A DNA stretch of 64,000 nucleotides, from positions 6,326,752 to 6,390,751 of the forward strand of contig NC_092241.1 in assembly GCF_036320965.1 (NCBI RefSeq), written 5' to 3'. Every line of letters starts with the position of its first letter. Position 1 is the first letter of the stretch. The notes under the pieces were generated by a model. The model did no database searches, was not told the origin of the DNA, and saw only the letters and a list, made by a program, of their open reading frames with translations. Shown here piece after piece: positions 11,391-22,334 of this stretch. A program made the position numbers and the translations under genes. Source of the DNA: Panulirus ornatus (lineage: Eukaryota; Arthropoda; Malacostraca; Decapoda; Palinuridae).

Positions 11391-12024
11391 AAATGAATGA
11401 GAATCACAGTTAAAAATGAACATTCTCAAGGAATGTCAACAGGAGACAGAAGGACCCTGACTTTAAGATCTACTGTCAGCTTAACACTGCCAGTAGATAA
11501 TCAGAATCCTCTGCTTTGTCAGCTGAGAGAAGGACGCCTAAGTCTCCACTCTCAGCTCTGCATCGTCAGCTGGGAGCCAAACCCTAAGGTCTACTCGCAG
11601 CTCTACATTATGAGAAAGACACTATTAAGTAAGTCACACGAAAGACTTGCACTGGGCGATTTCTTTCGTCTCATGACTAAAATCATCACACAAGAGCCCA
11701 AAACTGTGTCGGCTTTTGTTACCAGTCGGGAGAGAACTTGGAGATTTTTCTCCCTGACTCTGCAACACATCCTGCCTGTGGGTAGAGTTGGCCATCTGGT
11801 GTAGTACCTTCACGTACTGGGCCAGTTGGCTCTCACTGACACTCAAGATGAGGTATGTGGGAGACCCGGTGCCATGTTGCTGTGGCGGTCAAGTGCCACC
11901 TTGGCTGCTGCCATGCACAGTGGCCCACCGCCGAGCATCATGGTCGACGAGAGGGATGGCCAATAAGGAACCTTCCGGTACCATATATCATTGTTTAGCC
12001 ACAGTAACGGCGTCTGCCGGAACC

Positions 12025-12258
12025 TTAGACAATGAAAGGCACGCTTGGGTAGATGAGGCTATTGACGTCCTGGTATGGGTCAGGGTTGATGAGCGATGGA
12101 CCTCTGCGAGCTTGACTACGTCGGCGTCCGCCACCACGGCCACCTCTCCTACCGCCAGAGAGGCGTCGCACAAGGCCAAAGATGGGCGTAGCATCGGTCA
12201 CGGTGGCCAGTACGACCAGCGCAACCAGAAGCATTGCCACGACGCGGAGGAAGTTCAT
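12025..12258 (-). CDS. Secreted cationic Gly/Arg-rich peptide precursor, copy B (diverged)
   Basis: A 77-aa precursor, paralogue of copies A, C, D and E. The signal peptide is nearly unchanged (MNFLRVVAMLLVALVVL...TDA). The last 22 residues, from LINPDPY to PSVPFIV, are identical to the other copies. The middle differs completely in detail but not in character: it starts TPIFGLVRRLSGGRRGGRGG and continues with GRRRSQARRGPS. It has ten Arg, no Cys and a higher Gly content, and it lacks the acidic IDVD stretch before LINPDPY. A conserved signal and tail around a divergent cationic core is the pattern expected of a diversifying defence peptide. That role is inferred. Confidence 0.8.
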   Translation of the reverse strand: MNFLRVVAMLLVALVVLATVTDATPIFGLVRRLSGGRRGGRGGGRRRSQARRGPSLINPDPYQDVNSLIYPSVPFIV

Positions 12259-12280
12259 CTTGGGAGGACGTGTGATGCGT

Positions 12281-12522
12281 CTGAAAGCTGAGACATATTT
12301 TTTTTATCCTCCATTAGTACATTGGAACGAAGTGTGGGAGCCAGACTGTCTCGTTATTATTGCATTTTCCATAAAATCTGTCCATAAATGGAATATTTGA
12401 ATGATAGCAAATTAAGAAGATCGTGAATGTATGATTCATTACAATTAGTTACTGCGACATGTTTTAGTAAATTAAGAAGATCCTAAATGTAGAGTTCATT
12501 ACAACTGGTTAATGTGACATAC
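12281..12522 (-). other. 5'UTR intron of gene B
   Basis: Donor CCATAAG|GTATGT on the minus strand at 12523/12522. The acceptor is probably TTTCAG|ACGC at 12281/12280, with an alternative CTCAG 7 bp upstream. Unlike its relatives this intron has no (TA)n array. Confidence 0.6.
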
Positions 12523-12620
12523 CTTATGGAGAGAGAGAGAGAGAGAGGCTAGATCACCGATCAGTTGGCTCTGTGTGTGTATGCCTATGCAAGTCTCTCC
12601 CGCCGCTTATATACACACAG
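12523..12620 (-). promoter_or_regulatory. TATA promoter and exon 1 of gene B
   Basis: A canonical TATATAAG box on the minus strand at 12613-12606. Exon 1 carries AGCCAACTGATCGGTGATC, matching the exon 1 core of the other four genes, followed by a (CT)n insertion before the splice donor. Confidence 0.7.
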
Positions 12621-12640
12621 CGGTAATGACTGCCACCTCT

Positions 12641-12960
12641 CGCTACCTGTTTCATTATAAAGTCAGGGTCAACTTGTTCTCCTGCGTGAGCCTGTTATCA
12701 TTGCTTGTGAGATTCATCCGTTCCTCTAACAGATGGCTGCTTCCTACATACTCAAGATATACAGTTACAAAGACACCTTGGCCTGTGAGTTCTACGAAAT
12801 GATGAGTCTTCTCACCTGCTGAAGGATGAGTTCATAGTCCTTTACAGCTAATGTTTTACTTTCCAACTTGGAGACTGAAATGACCAGAGAGATAGAGATA
12901 TGAAGGATGATATACGTGGGAAGGAGGTGTGTGTGTGTGTGTGAGGTGGTAGGAAACGCC
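12641..12960. other. Unique DNA between divergent promoters
   Basis: No repeat or gene is recognised. It separates the minus-strand promoter of gene B from a plus-strand TATA box at about 12974. Confidence 0.4.
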
Positions 12961-12969
12961 TCTCCTGAG

Positions 12970-13092
12970 CTACTATATAGAACATCATCCAACGTGACAT
13001 TTCCTTGGTGTTGTAACATTGGACTTGACCTCCTGTCGTCGACTCGTGTATACCTTCCTCCAGAACAACAGGTTATATACGTCCCACTCATC
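12970..13092 (+). promoter_or_regulatory. Candidate TATA promoter and 5'UTR
   Basis: ACTATATAGAAC near 12973-12984 is a TATA-like box about 110-120 bp before a signal-peptide ATG. A start near 13005-13015 would leave an 80-90 nt leader. A second TATA-like run (GGTTATATACG) at about 13070 is too close to the ATG to be preferred. Confidence 0.45.
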
Positions 13093-13151
13093 ATGGCCAC
13101 ACTGCCTTGTCTGCTGCTGCTCGTAGCGACGTGTGTGTCAGGGTGTGTGTA

Positions 13152-13152
<1 letters not shown>
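13093..13152 (+). pseudogene. Orphan signal-peptide exon
   Basis: ATG in a fair context (CATCATGG) opens a 19-residue hydrophobic leader, MATLPCLLLLVATCVSGCV, then TAG. The leader is a textbook signal peptide, and a GT donor (TCAGG|GTGTGT) lies just before the stop, so it may be the first coding exon of a secreted protein. The next base pairs are a (CT)n tract and then 2.3 kb of minisatellite, with no matching downstream exon recognised before the C unit begins. It may be a truncated gene, or an exon whose partner lies outside the recognised sequence. Confidence 0.4.

Positions 13153-13197
<45 letters not shown>
13153..13197. repeat. (CT)n microsatellite
   Basis: A short CT array joining the orphan exon to the 21-bp minisatellite. 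Confidence 0.95.
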
Positions 13198-15465
13198 TTA
13201 TGGGATGGTAATTCTCGTTTTTGGAATGGTGATTCTCGTGTCTAGGATGATGATTCTTGTGTTTGGGATGGTGATTCTCGTGTCTAGGATGATGATTCTT
13301 GTATTTGGGATGATGATTCTCGTGTCTAAAATGGTGATTCTCGTGTCTAGGATTACAATTCTCGTGTTTGGGATGATGATTCTCTTATTTCGGATGGTGA
13401 TTCTCGTGTTTGTGATGGTGATTCTCATGAATGGGATGGTGATTCTCATGTGTGTAATGGTGATTCTCGTGTTTGTAATGGTGATTCTCGTGTCTTGGAT
13501 GGTGATTCTCGTTTTTGGGATGGTGATTCTCATGTTTGGGATGGTGATTCTCATGTTTGTGATGGTGATTCTCGTGTTTGTGATGGTGATTCTCATGTCT
13601 TGGATGGTGAATCTCGTGTTTGGGATGGTGATTCTCGTGTTTGGGACAGTGATTCTCATGTCTTGGATGGTGAGTCTCGTGTTTGGGATGGTGATTCGCA
13701 TGTCTTGGATGGTGAATATTGTGTTTGGGATGGTGATTCTCGTGTTTGGGACGGTGATTCTCATGTCTTGGATGGTGAATCTCGTGTTTGGGATGGTGAT
13801 TCTCGTGTTTGGGACAGTGATTCTCATGTCTTGGATGGTGATTCTCGTGTTTGTGATGGTGATTCGCATGTCTTGGATGGTGAATATTGTGTTTGGGATG
13901 GTGATTCTCGTGTTTGGGACGGTGATTCTCATGTCTTGGATGGTGATTCGTGTTTCGGACGGTGATTCACGTATTTGGTATCGTCTTTCTCGTATTAGGG
14001 ATGGTGATTCTCATGAATGGGATGGTGATTCTCGTTTTTGGGATGGTGATTCTCATGTTTGTAATGGTGATTATCGTGTTTGTGATGGTGATTCTCATGT
14101 CTTGGATGGTGAATCTCGTGTTTGGGATGGTGATTCTCGTGTTTGGGACGGTGATTCTTATGTTTGTAATGGTGATTCTCGTGTTTGTGATGGTGAATCA
14201 CGTATTTGGGATGGTGATTCTCATTTTTGTGATGGTGATTCTCATGTTTGTAATGGTTATTCTCGTGTTTGTGATGGTGATTCTCATGTCTTGGTTGGTG
14301 AATCTCGTGTTTGGGATGGTGATTCTCGTGTTTGGGATAGTGATTCTCATGTCTTGGATGGTGAATCTCGTGTTTGGGATGGTGATTCTCGTGTTTAGGA
14401 CGGTGATTCTCATGTCTTGGATGATGATTCTCGTGTTTGGGACGGTGATTCTCATGTCTTGAATGGTGAATCTCGTGTATGGGATGGTGATTCTCGTGTT
14501 TGGGGCGGTGATTCTCATGTCTTGGATGGTGATTCTCATGTTTAGGATTGTGATTCTCGTGTTTGTGATGATGATTCTCATGTTTGGGATGGTGATTCTC
14601 ATGTTTGTAATGGTGATTCTCGTGTTTGGGACGGTGATTCTCATGTCTTGGATGGTGAATATGGTGTTTGGGATGGTGATTCTCGTGTTTGGGATGGTGA
14701 TTCTCATGTCTTGGATGGTGATTCACGTGTTTAGGATTGTGATTCTCGTGTCTTGGATGGCAAGTCTCGTGTTTGGGATGGTGATTCTCATGTCTGGGAT
14801 GGTGATTCTCATGTGTGGGATGGTGATTCTCATGTTTAGGATGGTGAATCTCGCCTCTAGGTTAGTGATTCTCTTGTCAGAGATGGTGATTCTCATGTTT
14901 GCGATGGTGATTCTCGGGTTTAGTTTAGTGATTTTCGTGTCTGGGATTTTGATTCTTGTGTTGGAGATGGTGATTCTTATGTTTCCGATGGTGGTTTTCG
15001 TGTTTGGAATGGTGATTCTCCTTTGGTGGTGGTGATTCTCGTGTCTGGGGTTGTGATTCTCGTGTTGGTAATTGAGATTTTCATACTGAAGACGGTGATT
15101 CTCGTGTTGATGATGGCGATTATAGTGATGTAAATGGTAATTCTCATGTTGTGGATGGTGATTCTCATGTAGGAGATGGTGATTCTAGAGTTAGAAATGA
15201 TGATTCTTGTGTTGCTATGGTAATTCTTGTGTTGGAGATGGTAACTCTGGATTCTTATGTTGGAGATGGTGATCTTCGTGTTGATATGGTGATTCTCGTA
15301 TTGGATGGAGATAGTAACTCTCGATTCTTATGTTGGAGATGGTGATTCTCATATTAATATGGTGATTCTCGTATTGGTAATGGTAACTCTGGTGTTGTGG
15401 ATGGTGATTCTCATATTGGTGATGGAGATTCTCGTGTTGGAGATAGGAATTCTTGTTTTAAGTCA
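13198..15465. repeat. 21-bp minisatellite, about 105 copies
   Basis: The consensus unit is close to GGGATGGTGATTCTCGTGTT plus one base. Because 21 is a multiple of three, frames stay open for hundreds of codons on both strands. They give heptapeptide repeats such as DGDSRVW on the plus strand and ITIPNTR on the minus strand. Frames open on both strands at once, with no start context, promoter or splice site of their own, argue for a noncoding array. Variants (CATGTCTTG, CATGTTTG, GAATCTCG) recur in blocks, indicating amplification of multimers. Units degrade towards 14800-15465. The array ends where the C-unit homology begins. Confidence 0.9.
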
Positions 15466-16569
15466 GTGCTGATGCTAGATGCTGGTCAAATGGTGTGTGG
15501 AAGTTCTCAATCTGGTCTCCTAAACTATACGTATTGTAAGTCCATCAGAAAATACGACCTTTTTGAATCTCAGTTACCTGGAAACTGGAATATTTTAGTT
15601 CATATCCTTTGCTATCATTTCCTTCTCTGGTCTATGTTTCAAAAGAGACTTTCGTAGTGAAGGAGTTGAGTGACGTAGCTAGGACTAGATATGACACAGT
15701 GATATGAATCAGTCTAAAATCCTGGCATTGGAGGCGCACAAAACGCTTGTAGGAATTTACTTCAGTTCCTCTCTCGATGTAGCTAAACCACACACAGCCT
15801 ATATCATCTATATGAAGAAGGATCATTGGAAAATATCGAATCTAAGACAATATTTATTTCATCTCAAGAACGAAGCTACAGTATCGATACTAAGGAAAGT
15901 ATATAGCAAAATACCCTAGTTGGTATATCCTAAAAGATGAAGCAAAATTACAACGAGAAATGAGAATCCTGAAGGACTGTCAACAGGAGACAGAAGGACC
16001 CTGACTTTAAGATCTACTGTCAACTTAACACTGCCAGTAGATAATCAGAATCCTCTGCTTTGTCAGCTGAGAGAAAGACGCCTAAGTCTCCACTCTCAGC
16101 TCTGCATCGTCAGCTGGGAGCCAAACCCTAAGGGTCTACTCGCAGCTCTACATTATGAGAAAGACACTATTAAGTAAGTCACACGAAAGACTTGCACTGG
16201 GCGATTTCTTTCGTCTCATGACTAAAATCATCACACAAGAGCCCAAAACTGTGTCGGCTTTTGTTACCAGTCGGGAGAGAACTTGGAGATTTTTCTCCCT
16301 GACTCTGCAACACATCCTGCCTGTGGGTAGAGTTGGCCATCTGGTGTAGTACCTTCACGTACTGGGCCAGTTGGCTCTCACTGACACTCAAGATGAGGTA
16401 TGTGGGAGACCCGGTGCCATGTTGCTGTGGCGGTCAAGTGCCACCTTGGCTGCTGCCATGCACAGTGGCCCACCGCCGAGCATCATGGTCGACGAGAGGG
16501 ATGGCCAATAAGGAACCTTCCGGTACCATATATCATTGTTTAGCCACAGTAACGGCGTCTGCCGGAACC

Positions 16570-16812
16570 TTAGACAATGAAAGGCACGCTTGGGTAGATG
16601 AGGCTATTGACGTCCTGGTATGGGTCAGGGTTGATCAGATCTACATCAATACCTGAGCTAAAGCGGCGACGGGATCCACCACGACTCTTGCCAGAGCCAC
16701 GTCGAGAACCTCTGAAGCCACGACGCTGGAACCCAAAGGGCGCAGCATCGGTCACAGTGGCCAGGGCGACCAAGACAACCAGAAGCATTGCCACGACGCG
16801 GAGGAAGTTCAT
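16570..16812 (-). CDS. Secreted cationic Gly/Arg-rich peptide precursor, copy C
   Basis: Encodes the same 80 residues as copies A, D and E: signal peptide 1-23, Arg/Gly/Ser-rich mature N-terminus, LINPDPY tail. It differs from A at the DNA level by a synonymous Arg codon (CGT here, CGA in A, CGC in D and E). The first intron carries a LINE insertion, but the TATA box, exon 1, donor and acceptor are intact, so expression is still plausible if the 1.6-kb intron is spliced. Confidence 0.8.
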   Translation of the reverse strand: MNFLRVVAMLLVVLVALATVTDAAPFGFQRRGFRGSRRGSGKSRGGSRRRFSSGIDVDLINPDPYQDVNSLIYPSVPFIV

Positions 16813-16899
16813 CTTGAGCTGGTGTAGGAGGCTGATGCAAACACTGGAAATAAAGACATTTTTTCCTGATCACACGTAACATTTGACAATTGACATTAA

Positions 16900-16902
<3 letters not shown>

Positions 16903-16967
<65 letters not shown>
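16903..16967. repeat. (TA)n, 5' side of LINE in gene C intron
   Basis: The TA array runs directly into the truncated 5' end of the LINE, with no other sequence between them. Confidence 0.98.
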
Positions 16968-16969
<2 letters not shown>

Positions 16970-18361
16970 GGAAGAGCAGTGCGGTTTCAGAAGTGGTAGA
17001 GGATGTGTGGATCAGGTGTTTGCTTTGAAGAATGTATGTGAGAAATACTTAGAAAAGCAAATGGATTTGTATGTAGCATTTATGGATCTGGAGAAGGCAT
17101 ATGATAGAGTTGATAGAGATGCTCTGTGGAAGGTATTAAGAATATATGGTGTGGGAGGCAAGTTGTTAGAAGCAGTGAAAAGTTTTTATCGAGGATGTAA
17201 GGCATGTGTACGTGTAGGAAGAGAGGAAAGTGATTGGTTCTCAGTGAATGTAGGTTTGCGGCAGGGGTGTGTGATGTCTCCATGGTTGTTTAATTTGTTT
17301 ATGGATGGGGTTGTTAGGGAGGTGAATGCAAGAGTCCTGGAAAGAGGGGCAAGTATGAAGTCTGTTGGGGATGAGAGAGCCTGGGAAGTGAGTCAGTTGT
17401 TGTTCGCTGATGATACAGCGCTGGTGGCTGATTCATGTGAGAAACTGCAGAAGCTGGTGACTGAGTTTGGTAAAGTGTGTGGAAGAAGAAAGTTAAGAGT
17501 AAATGTGAATAAGAGCAAGGTTATTAGGTACAGTAGGGTTGAGGGTCAAGTCAATTGGGAGGTAAGTTTGAATGGAGAAAAACTGGAGGAAGTGAAGTGT
17601 TTTAGATATCTGGGAGTGGATCTGTCAGCGGATGGAACCATGGAAGCGGAAGTGGATCATAGGGTGGGGGAGGGGGCGAAAATTTTGGGAGCCTTGAAAA
17701 ATGTGTGGAAGTCGAGAACATTATCTCGGAAAGCAAAAATGGGTATGTTTGAAGGAATAGTGGTTCCAACAATGTTGTATGGTTGCGAGGCGTGGGCTAT
17801 GGATAGAGTTGTGCGCAGGAGGATGGATGTGCTGGAAATGAGATGTTTGAGGACAATGTGTGGTGTGAGGTGGTTTGATCGAGTAAGTAACGTAAGGGTA
17901 AGAGAGATGTGTGGAAATAAAAAGAGCGTGGTTGGGAGAGCAGAAGAGGGTGTTTTGAAATGGTTTGGGCACATGGAGAGAATGAGTGAGGAAAGATTGA
18001 CCAAGAGGATATATGTGTCGGAGGTGGAGGGAACGAGGAGAAGAGGGAGACCAAATTGGAGGTGGAAAGATGGAGTGAAAAAGATTTTGTGTGATTGGGG
18101 CCTGAACATGCAGGAGGGTGTAAGGAGGGCAAGGAATAGAGTGAATTGGAGCGATGTGGTATACAGGGGTTGACGTGCTGTCAGTGGAGTGAATCAAGGC
18201 ATGTGAAGCGTCTGGGGTGGACCATGGAAAGCTGTGTAGGTATGTATACACGTGTGTGGACATGTGTATGTACATGTGTATGGGGGGGGGGGGCCATTTC
18301 TTTCGTCTGTTTCCTTGCGCTACCTCGCAGACGCGGGAGACAGCGACAAAGTATAAAAAAA

Positions 18362-18378
<17 letters not shown>
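16967..18378 (+). mobile_element. 5'-truncated RTE-like LINE inside intron of gene C
   Basis: It starts abruptly at GEEQCGFRSGRG within the (TA)n array. It runs through the rest of the reverse transcriptase, a noncoding tail (GACGCGGGAGACAGCGACAAAGT ending) and an A-rich run at 18355-18378, then TA repeats again. It is antisense to gene C. It is absent from genes A, D and E, so the insertion postdates the array. Confidence 0.9.
16968..18173 (+). CDS. Reverse transcriptase C-terminal portion of LINE (partial)
   Basis: About 400 codons without a stop, the best-preserved retrotransposon frame in the window. Visible in order: [32 protein letters not shown] (with catalytic Asp), RQGCVMSPWLFN, the active-site box FADDTALVADS, the LGVDLSADGTME segment, LYGCEAWAM, and the C-terminal WFGHMERMSEERLTKRIY and RRRGRPNWRWKDG. 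The endonuclease and RT N-terminus are missing because of 5' truncation, and there is no native start, so it cannot make a complete protein. The low number of lesions suggests recent insertion. Confidence 0.85.

Positions 18379-18455
<77 letters not shown>
18379..18455. repeat. (TA)n, 3' side of LINE in gene C intron
   Basis: TA units after the LINE A-rich tail, then AAGACAAACACACATTGTAAGG, which also follows the array in gene D. Confidence 0.98.
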
Positions 18456-18457
<2 letters not shown>

Positions 18458-18484
18458 ACAAACACACATTGTAAGGGAACATAC

Positions 18485-18590
18485 CTTGAAAGATATTAGA
18501 GGTTGGCTGGATCACCGAGCAGTTGGCTGTGTGTGTGTGTGTCTGTAGATTCCGTGTCAGCAGCCATATATATATACCACCCATAGATCA
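18485..18590 (-). promoter_or_regulatory. TATA promoter and exon 1 of gene C
   Basis: The TATATATATATGG box at about 18576-18564 and exon 1 are the same as in genes A and D apart from single-base changes in the exon. Confidence 0.65.
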
Positions 18591-19080
18591 GTGCCAAGTC
18601 TCGCTAGGCCAGATAACTACAATCATTGCTCTTTATGTATATCAAAGTTTCTTTGCAGTTTAATCATTACGCCCATCTTGATTAAAGAGATAAGTTGTAT
18701 GAGTAAAACTCTCTTAATTTCTTCTGTGATGAAGACGGTCCAATATCATGTTGATGGTCGTATCATTGGTGAGGTATGAGGTGTGTGGCAGCTGTAGTGG
18801 TGGCCAGAGGGACTTCCCTGACCATGAAATGAACTGGTCGATCCACTTCCTCCATTCCTCTCGAGAACGGGTGAATCGTCGTCACTCGCTGCTCACACTT
18901 GTGTGTATCCCAGGGAAGCTGGTTATGACCCTCCTTGAAATGTATATCTGGATATCAGTGCATCCCATCAAGGTGACTGTACCTATACAATACCTCCGGC
19001 TTTTTGATGATGTTGGTTATGTACGGTATCCAGGATAGAGTGGAGGAGTTCTGTACGTGTCACATTTCTATGTTACAGGA
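18591..19080. repeat. Conserved spacer upstream of gene C
   Basis: Near-identical counterpart of 8223-8700. No gene supported. Confidence 0.6.
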
Positions 19081-19086
19081 GGCTTG

Positions 19087-19255
19087 AAACTTGAGGGTTT
19101 TGCAATGGAAGAGAGTGAGTGAGTGACATGAAAAGATACACGAAGAACTTGAGGGTTTTGCAATTGAAGAGAGTGAGTGAGTGACATGAAAAGATACACG
19201 AAGAACTTGAAGGTTTTCCATTGAACAGAGTGAGTGAGTGACATAAAAAGATACA
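19087..19255. repeat. 57-bp tandem repeat, 3 copies
   Basis: Same unit as at 8725-8945, one copy fewer. Confidence 0.85.
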
Positions 19256-19309
19256 CGAGGTAATTGCGAAATAGCACTGCTAAATCAACCTGGTAACTGG
19301 TTTCTCGCA

Positions 19310-20870
19310 TTTGGTCCAAGTCTGATGAAGAGAATAGATGTTTTCAGTCTGATAGAAAGTATGTATTTTAGTGAAGAGGGGAGAGAAACCCAGGCGAATT
19401 GTACGAAGGTAAATCATTGCCATATATACGAATTGGGTTCAAAGTTGAAGACAGATGTTTATCTATGGAGAGAGTAAGTGATAAGACAGACCCTTGAGGA
19501 ACGCCTCTACAGAAAAGAATAGCGAGTAGAAATCGCTTCAACAGTGCCCACTGCAATGGAGCTTTTAGAGAGAGGAACATATACACTAGAAGCAAGAAGT
19601 AATCAAAATAGATAAAGAAAGAAACTTTATACAAAGTATAAGAGTGCTATCACAGCCTGCCGAACAAAGGCTTTGAAGATCTCGAGAACCATGACAAAGA
19701 TAAAACATCACCGAAATGTTTGAAACAGGAGGACCAGACGCGAGTCACACCAGAGCAAGATGAACCACAGATCTTGGTGACCAGAAAGAGGGGAGTGGAA
19801 ATCTAAATGATTTAGACATTGAAAAAGATGAAAAAGTTAGATAATTCTGGAAAGGCAGTGAAAATGAGTGCAATGGTTTAGAATGATATTATATTTAAAA
19901 AGAAAGGCAGTCAAAATGAGTGCATTGGTTTAGAATGATATTATATCTAAGAAAAGAAAATAGCCTACGCCAAGAGATGATTCTAAAAGGGAAGGAAATT
20001 TAGATTTTTAGACGAAAGAGGCCATCAAGGATCAGAGCCAGCCCGATAACACATTTCCCGAAGACTCAGCACGGTATGTTCTATGGGTCATACATCTTGG
20101 CCATTTCAACCTGGCAAACCTCTCATGCATGAAGAAACATAGAAGAAGACATAGGTTCTGAGGAAAGAGATGAGGGGTTGGACTACACATACGATCATCT
20201 AAAGTAGATTCAGTGGAGAACAAGTTAGAAACGTTGAACAGCTTTATAAGTTGAAAAGTTAGCTATAGATTGATCAGATCGGAAGAGAAAAGGATTGGAT
20301 ATGCTGGAAACGTTACGGGACATACCTTGGGCTTAGGACCAGTAGAAGAAGACAGTAAATCAGCATACTCTCATTTTCATCTAAAAATGGAGTTGGCTTT
20401 TTGAATAAGAGCATTCCACTTATTCTGAGCAGATATGAAAGGAAGGTGGTATTCAAGGGAACGGTAGAGAGAGAGAGTTTCCTAGACCAGCATCCTCTGT
20501 CCCTTGATACAACAAGCAACAGAACAGGAGCGAATAAGCCATAATTAGCAGGAAGAAGTTCTGGTAATTGAGTGGATGTTGAACTCCATCCCAGCCACAA
20601 TAACCGCTACTAAATGCACAGCGCAGCTAGAGGAATCCCGGCAAAGAAAGCAATACGAATTCCAAGGAAAGTCAGGAGAGAAATTTTGTAGGGATGACCT
20701 CTGGCGTCTTCCAAAGTGTTCAAGTTGTTGGTGTTCTAAAGAGAGAGGATATGTGGTTGGAGTGTCCATTTGGAAGTGACGGAGATGCGACTGTGGTTAG
20801 ACGACCCTCTGGGTTGAGAAATAATGTTTAGTGTGAGGGATCAAAGAGTGATAAAGAGGTGAGAGTCTTG
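19310..20870 (-). mobile_element. Decayed Jockey-like LINE in spacer C
   Basis: This is the clearest copy. On the minus strand RGVPQGSVLS is followed at the proper distance by NPIRIYGNDL, where an active enzyme would have Y/F-A-D-D. Upstream pieces near 20223-20032 (STLDD) and 20600-20313 are in other frames. Loss of the catalytic Asp pair and many stops make it a fossil. Confidence 0.65.
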
Positions 20871-21690
20871 GGAGATTTTCCCTTGATGAAGAGCAGAGAA
20901 GAAAGGCTTCAGTACCACTAAGGAAGAATCTGGTTATATTCTAACAAATTCTTATGGTATACGCTGAAATCCCACACCCATAAGTCTTCAGTGCGTGGAT
21001 GAGAAAAGAGGAATGTATCGTGTCAGGACATCAAAAAGCCGAAAACGTTTACATATGTGGACCATTTAGGATAGTGGGAATGTACGAGAGAAAACAAAGA
21101 GGAATATTTGAGGCCAGTAAGTTCAAAGTTGAGATATTTGTCTAGTTGTGTCGAGAAATAAGCAGTCATCTGTATATTTACCCAGAGTTATATTCGATAT
21201 ATTTCAAGTGCGTCATGAGCGTCGACCTCCAAGTGGTCTGAGGAGTAACTTTAAATGCCAACGGGTGGCTTTTCCAGTCTTCTCTTAATAAAGACGTGTT
21301 TTACTCCGGCAGATTAAAGTCTCTAGCGCAAAGTACCTCATAGCAGCCTGTACAGCTATAACAAAAATCTAGCAACTTCAAAGATTCAGAGGTCTACTTT
21401 GTTCACAATGTATTATATTTGGCAAAGTAAACGCTTCCAAGATTGCATTACCTGACACTAGAAAATATTCAGTAAAACATGTGAATCTAAGACACTAACA
21501 TAACACATACACAACTTGGTATATCAATATACCTGTAGTTCTCCTCCAACGCGAGTTATACCACGTACTCTATTCTTCAAATGAAGGATTAGTGAAAAAT
21601 GTAAACTCTTTAAGAATATTTATTTAATCTAGTGAATGAATTGAAATTACATTATCACTGCTACTTGCACAACAGGCAAGAAACATTATA
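20871..21690. repeat. Spacer and 3' flank of gene D
   Basis: Conserved with 10551-11390 and 25190-25990. No gene supported. Confidence 0.5.
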
Positions 21691-22334
21691 TGATATGAGA
21701 ACAAATGAATGAGAATCACAGTTAAAAATGAACATTCTCAAGGAATGTCAACAGGAGACAGAAGGACCCTGACTTTAAGATCTACTGTCAGCTTAACACT
21801 GCCAGTAGATAATCAGAATCCTCTGCTTTGTCAGCTGAGAGAAGGACGCCTAAGTCCACTCTCAGCTCTGCATCGTCAGCTGGGAGCCAAACCCTAAGGT
21901 CTACTCGCAGCTCTACATTATGAGAAAGACACTATTAAGTAAGTCACACGAAAGACTTGCACTGGGCGATTTCTTTCGTCTCATGACTACAATCATCACA
22001 CAAGAGCCCAAAACTGTGTCGGCTTTTGTTACCAGTCGGGAGAGAACTTGGAGATTTTTCTCCCTGACTCTGCAACACATCCTGCCTGTGGGTAGAGTTG
22101 GCCATCTGGTGTAGTACCTTCACGTACTGGGCCAGTTGGCTCTCACTGACACTCAAGATGAGGTATGTGGGAGACCCGGTGCCATGTTGCTGTGGCGGTC
22201 AAGTGCCACCTTGGCTGCTGCCATGCACAGTGGCCCACCGCCGAGCATCATGGTCGACGAGAGGGATGGCCAATAAGGAACCTTCCGGTACCATATATCA
22301 TTGTTTAGCCACAGTAACGGCGTCTGCCGGAACC

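Larger units (their letters stand above)
11400..12640. repeat. Tandem gene unit B (diverged, shortened)
   Basis: The 3' part up to the coding exon matches the other units almost base for base (compare 11440-12080 with 15980-16625). The segment upstream of the coding exon is diverged. Past the promoter at about 12600 the normal 3-kb spacer is missing and is replaced by unique DNA and a minisatellite. Confidence 0.8.
16844..18484 (-). other. 5'UTR intron of gene C, expanded by a LINE
   Basis: Same donor (CAAG|GTATGT at 18485/18484) and acceptor (TTTCCAG at 16844) as the relatives, but 1,641 bp long because a LINE copy lies inside its (TA)n array. Confidence 0.7.
15480..21690. repeat. Tandem gene unit C with its spacer
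   Basis: Homologous to unit A from about 6625 onwards and continuing through the spacer. Stop-to-stop distance to gene D is 5,765 bp. Subtracting the roughly 1,460-bp excess of its intron, caused by a LINE, gives about 4,300 bp, the same as units A (4,329) and D (4,306). Confidence 0.9.

Noticed and set aside
13133..14398. 421-codon plus-strand open frame and matching long minus-strand frames
   Set aside because: They are made by the 21-bp minisatellite. Both strands are open at once because the period is a multiple of three.
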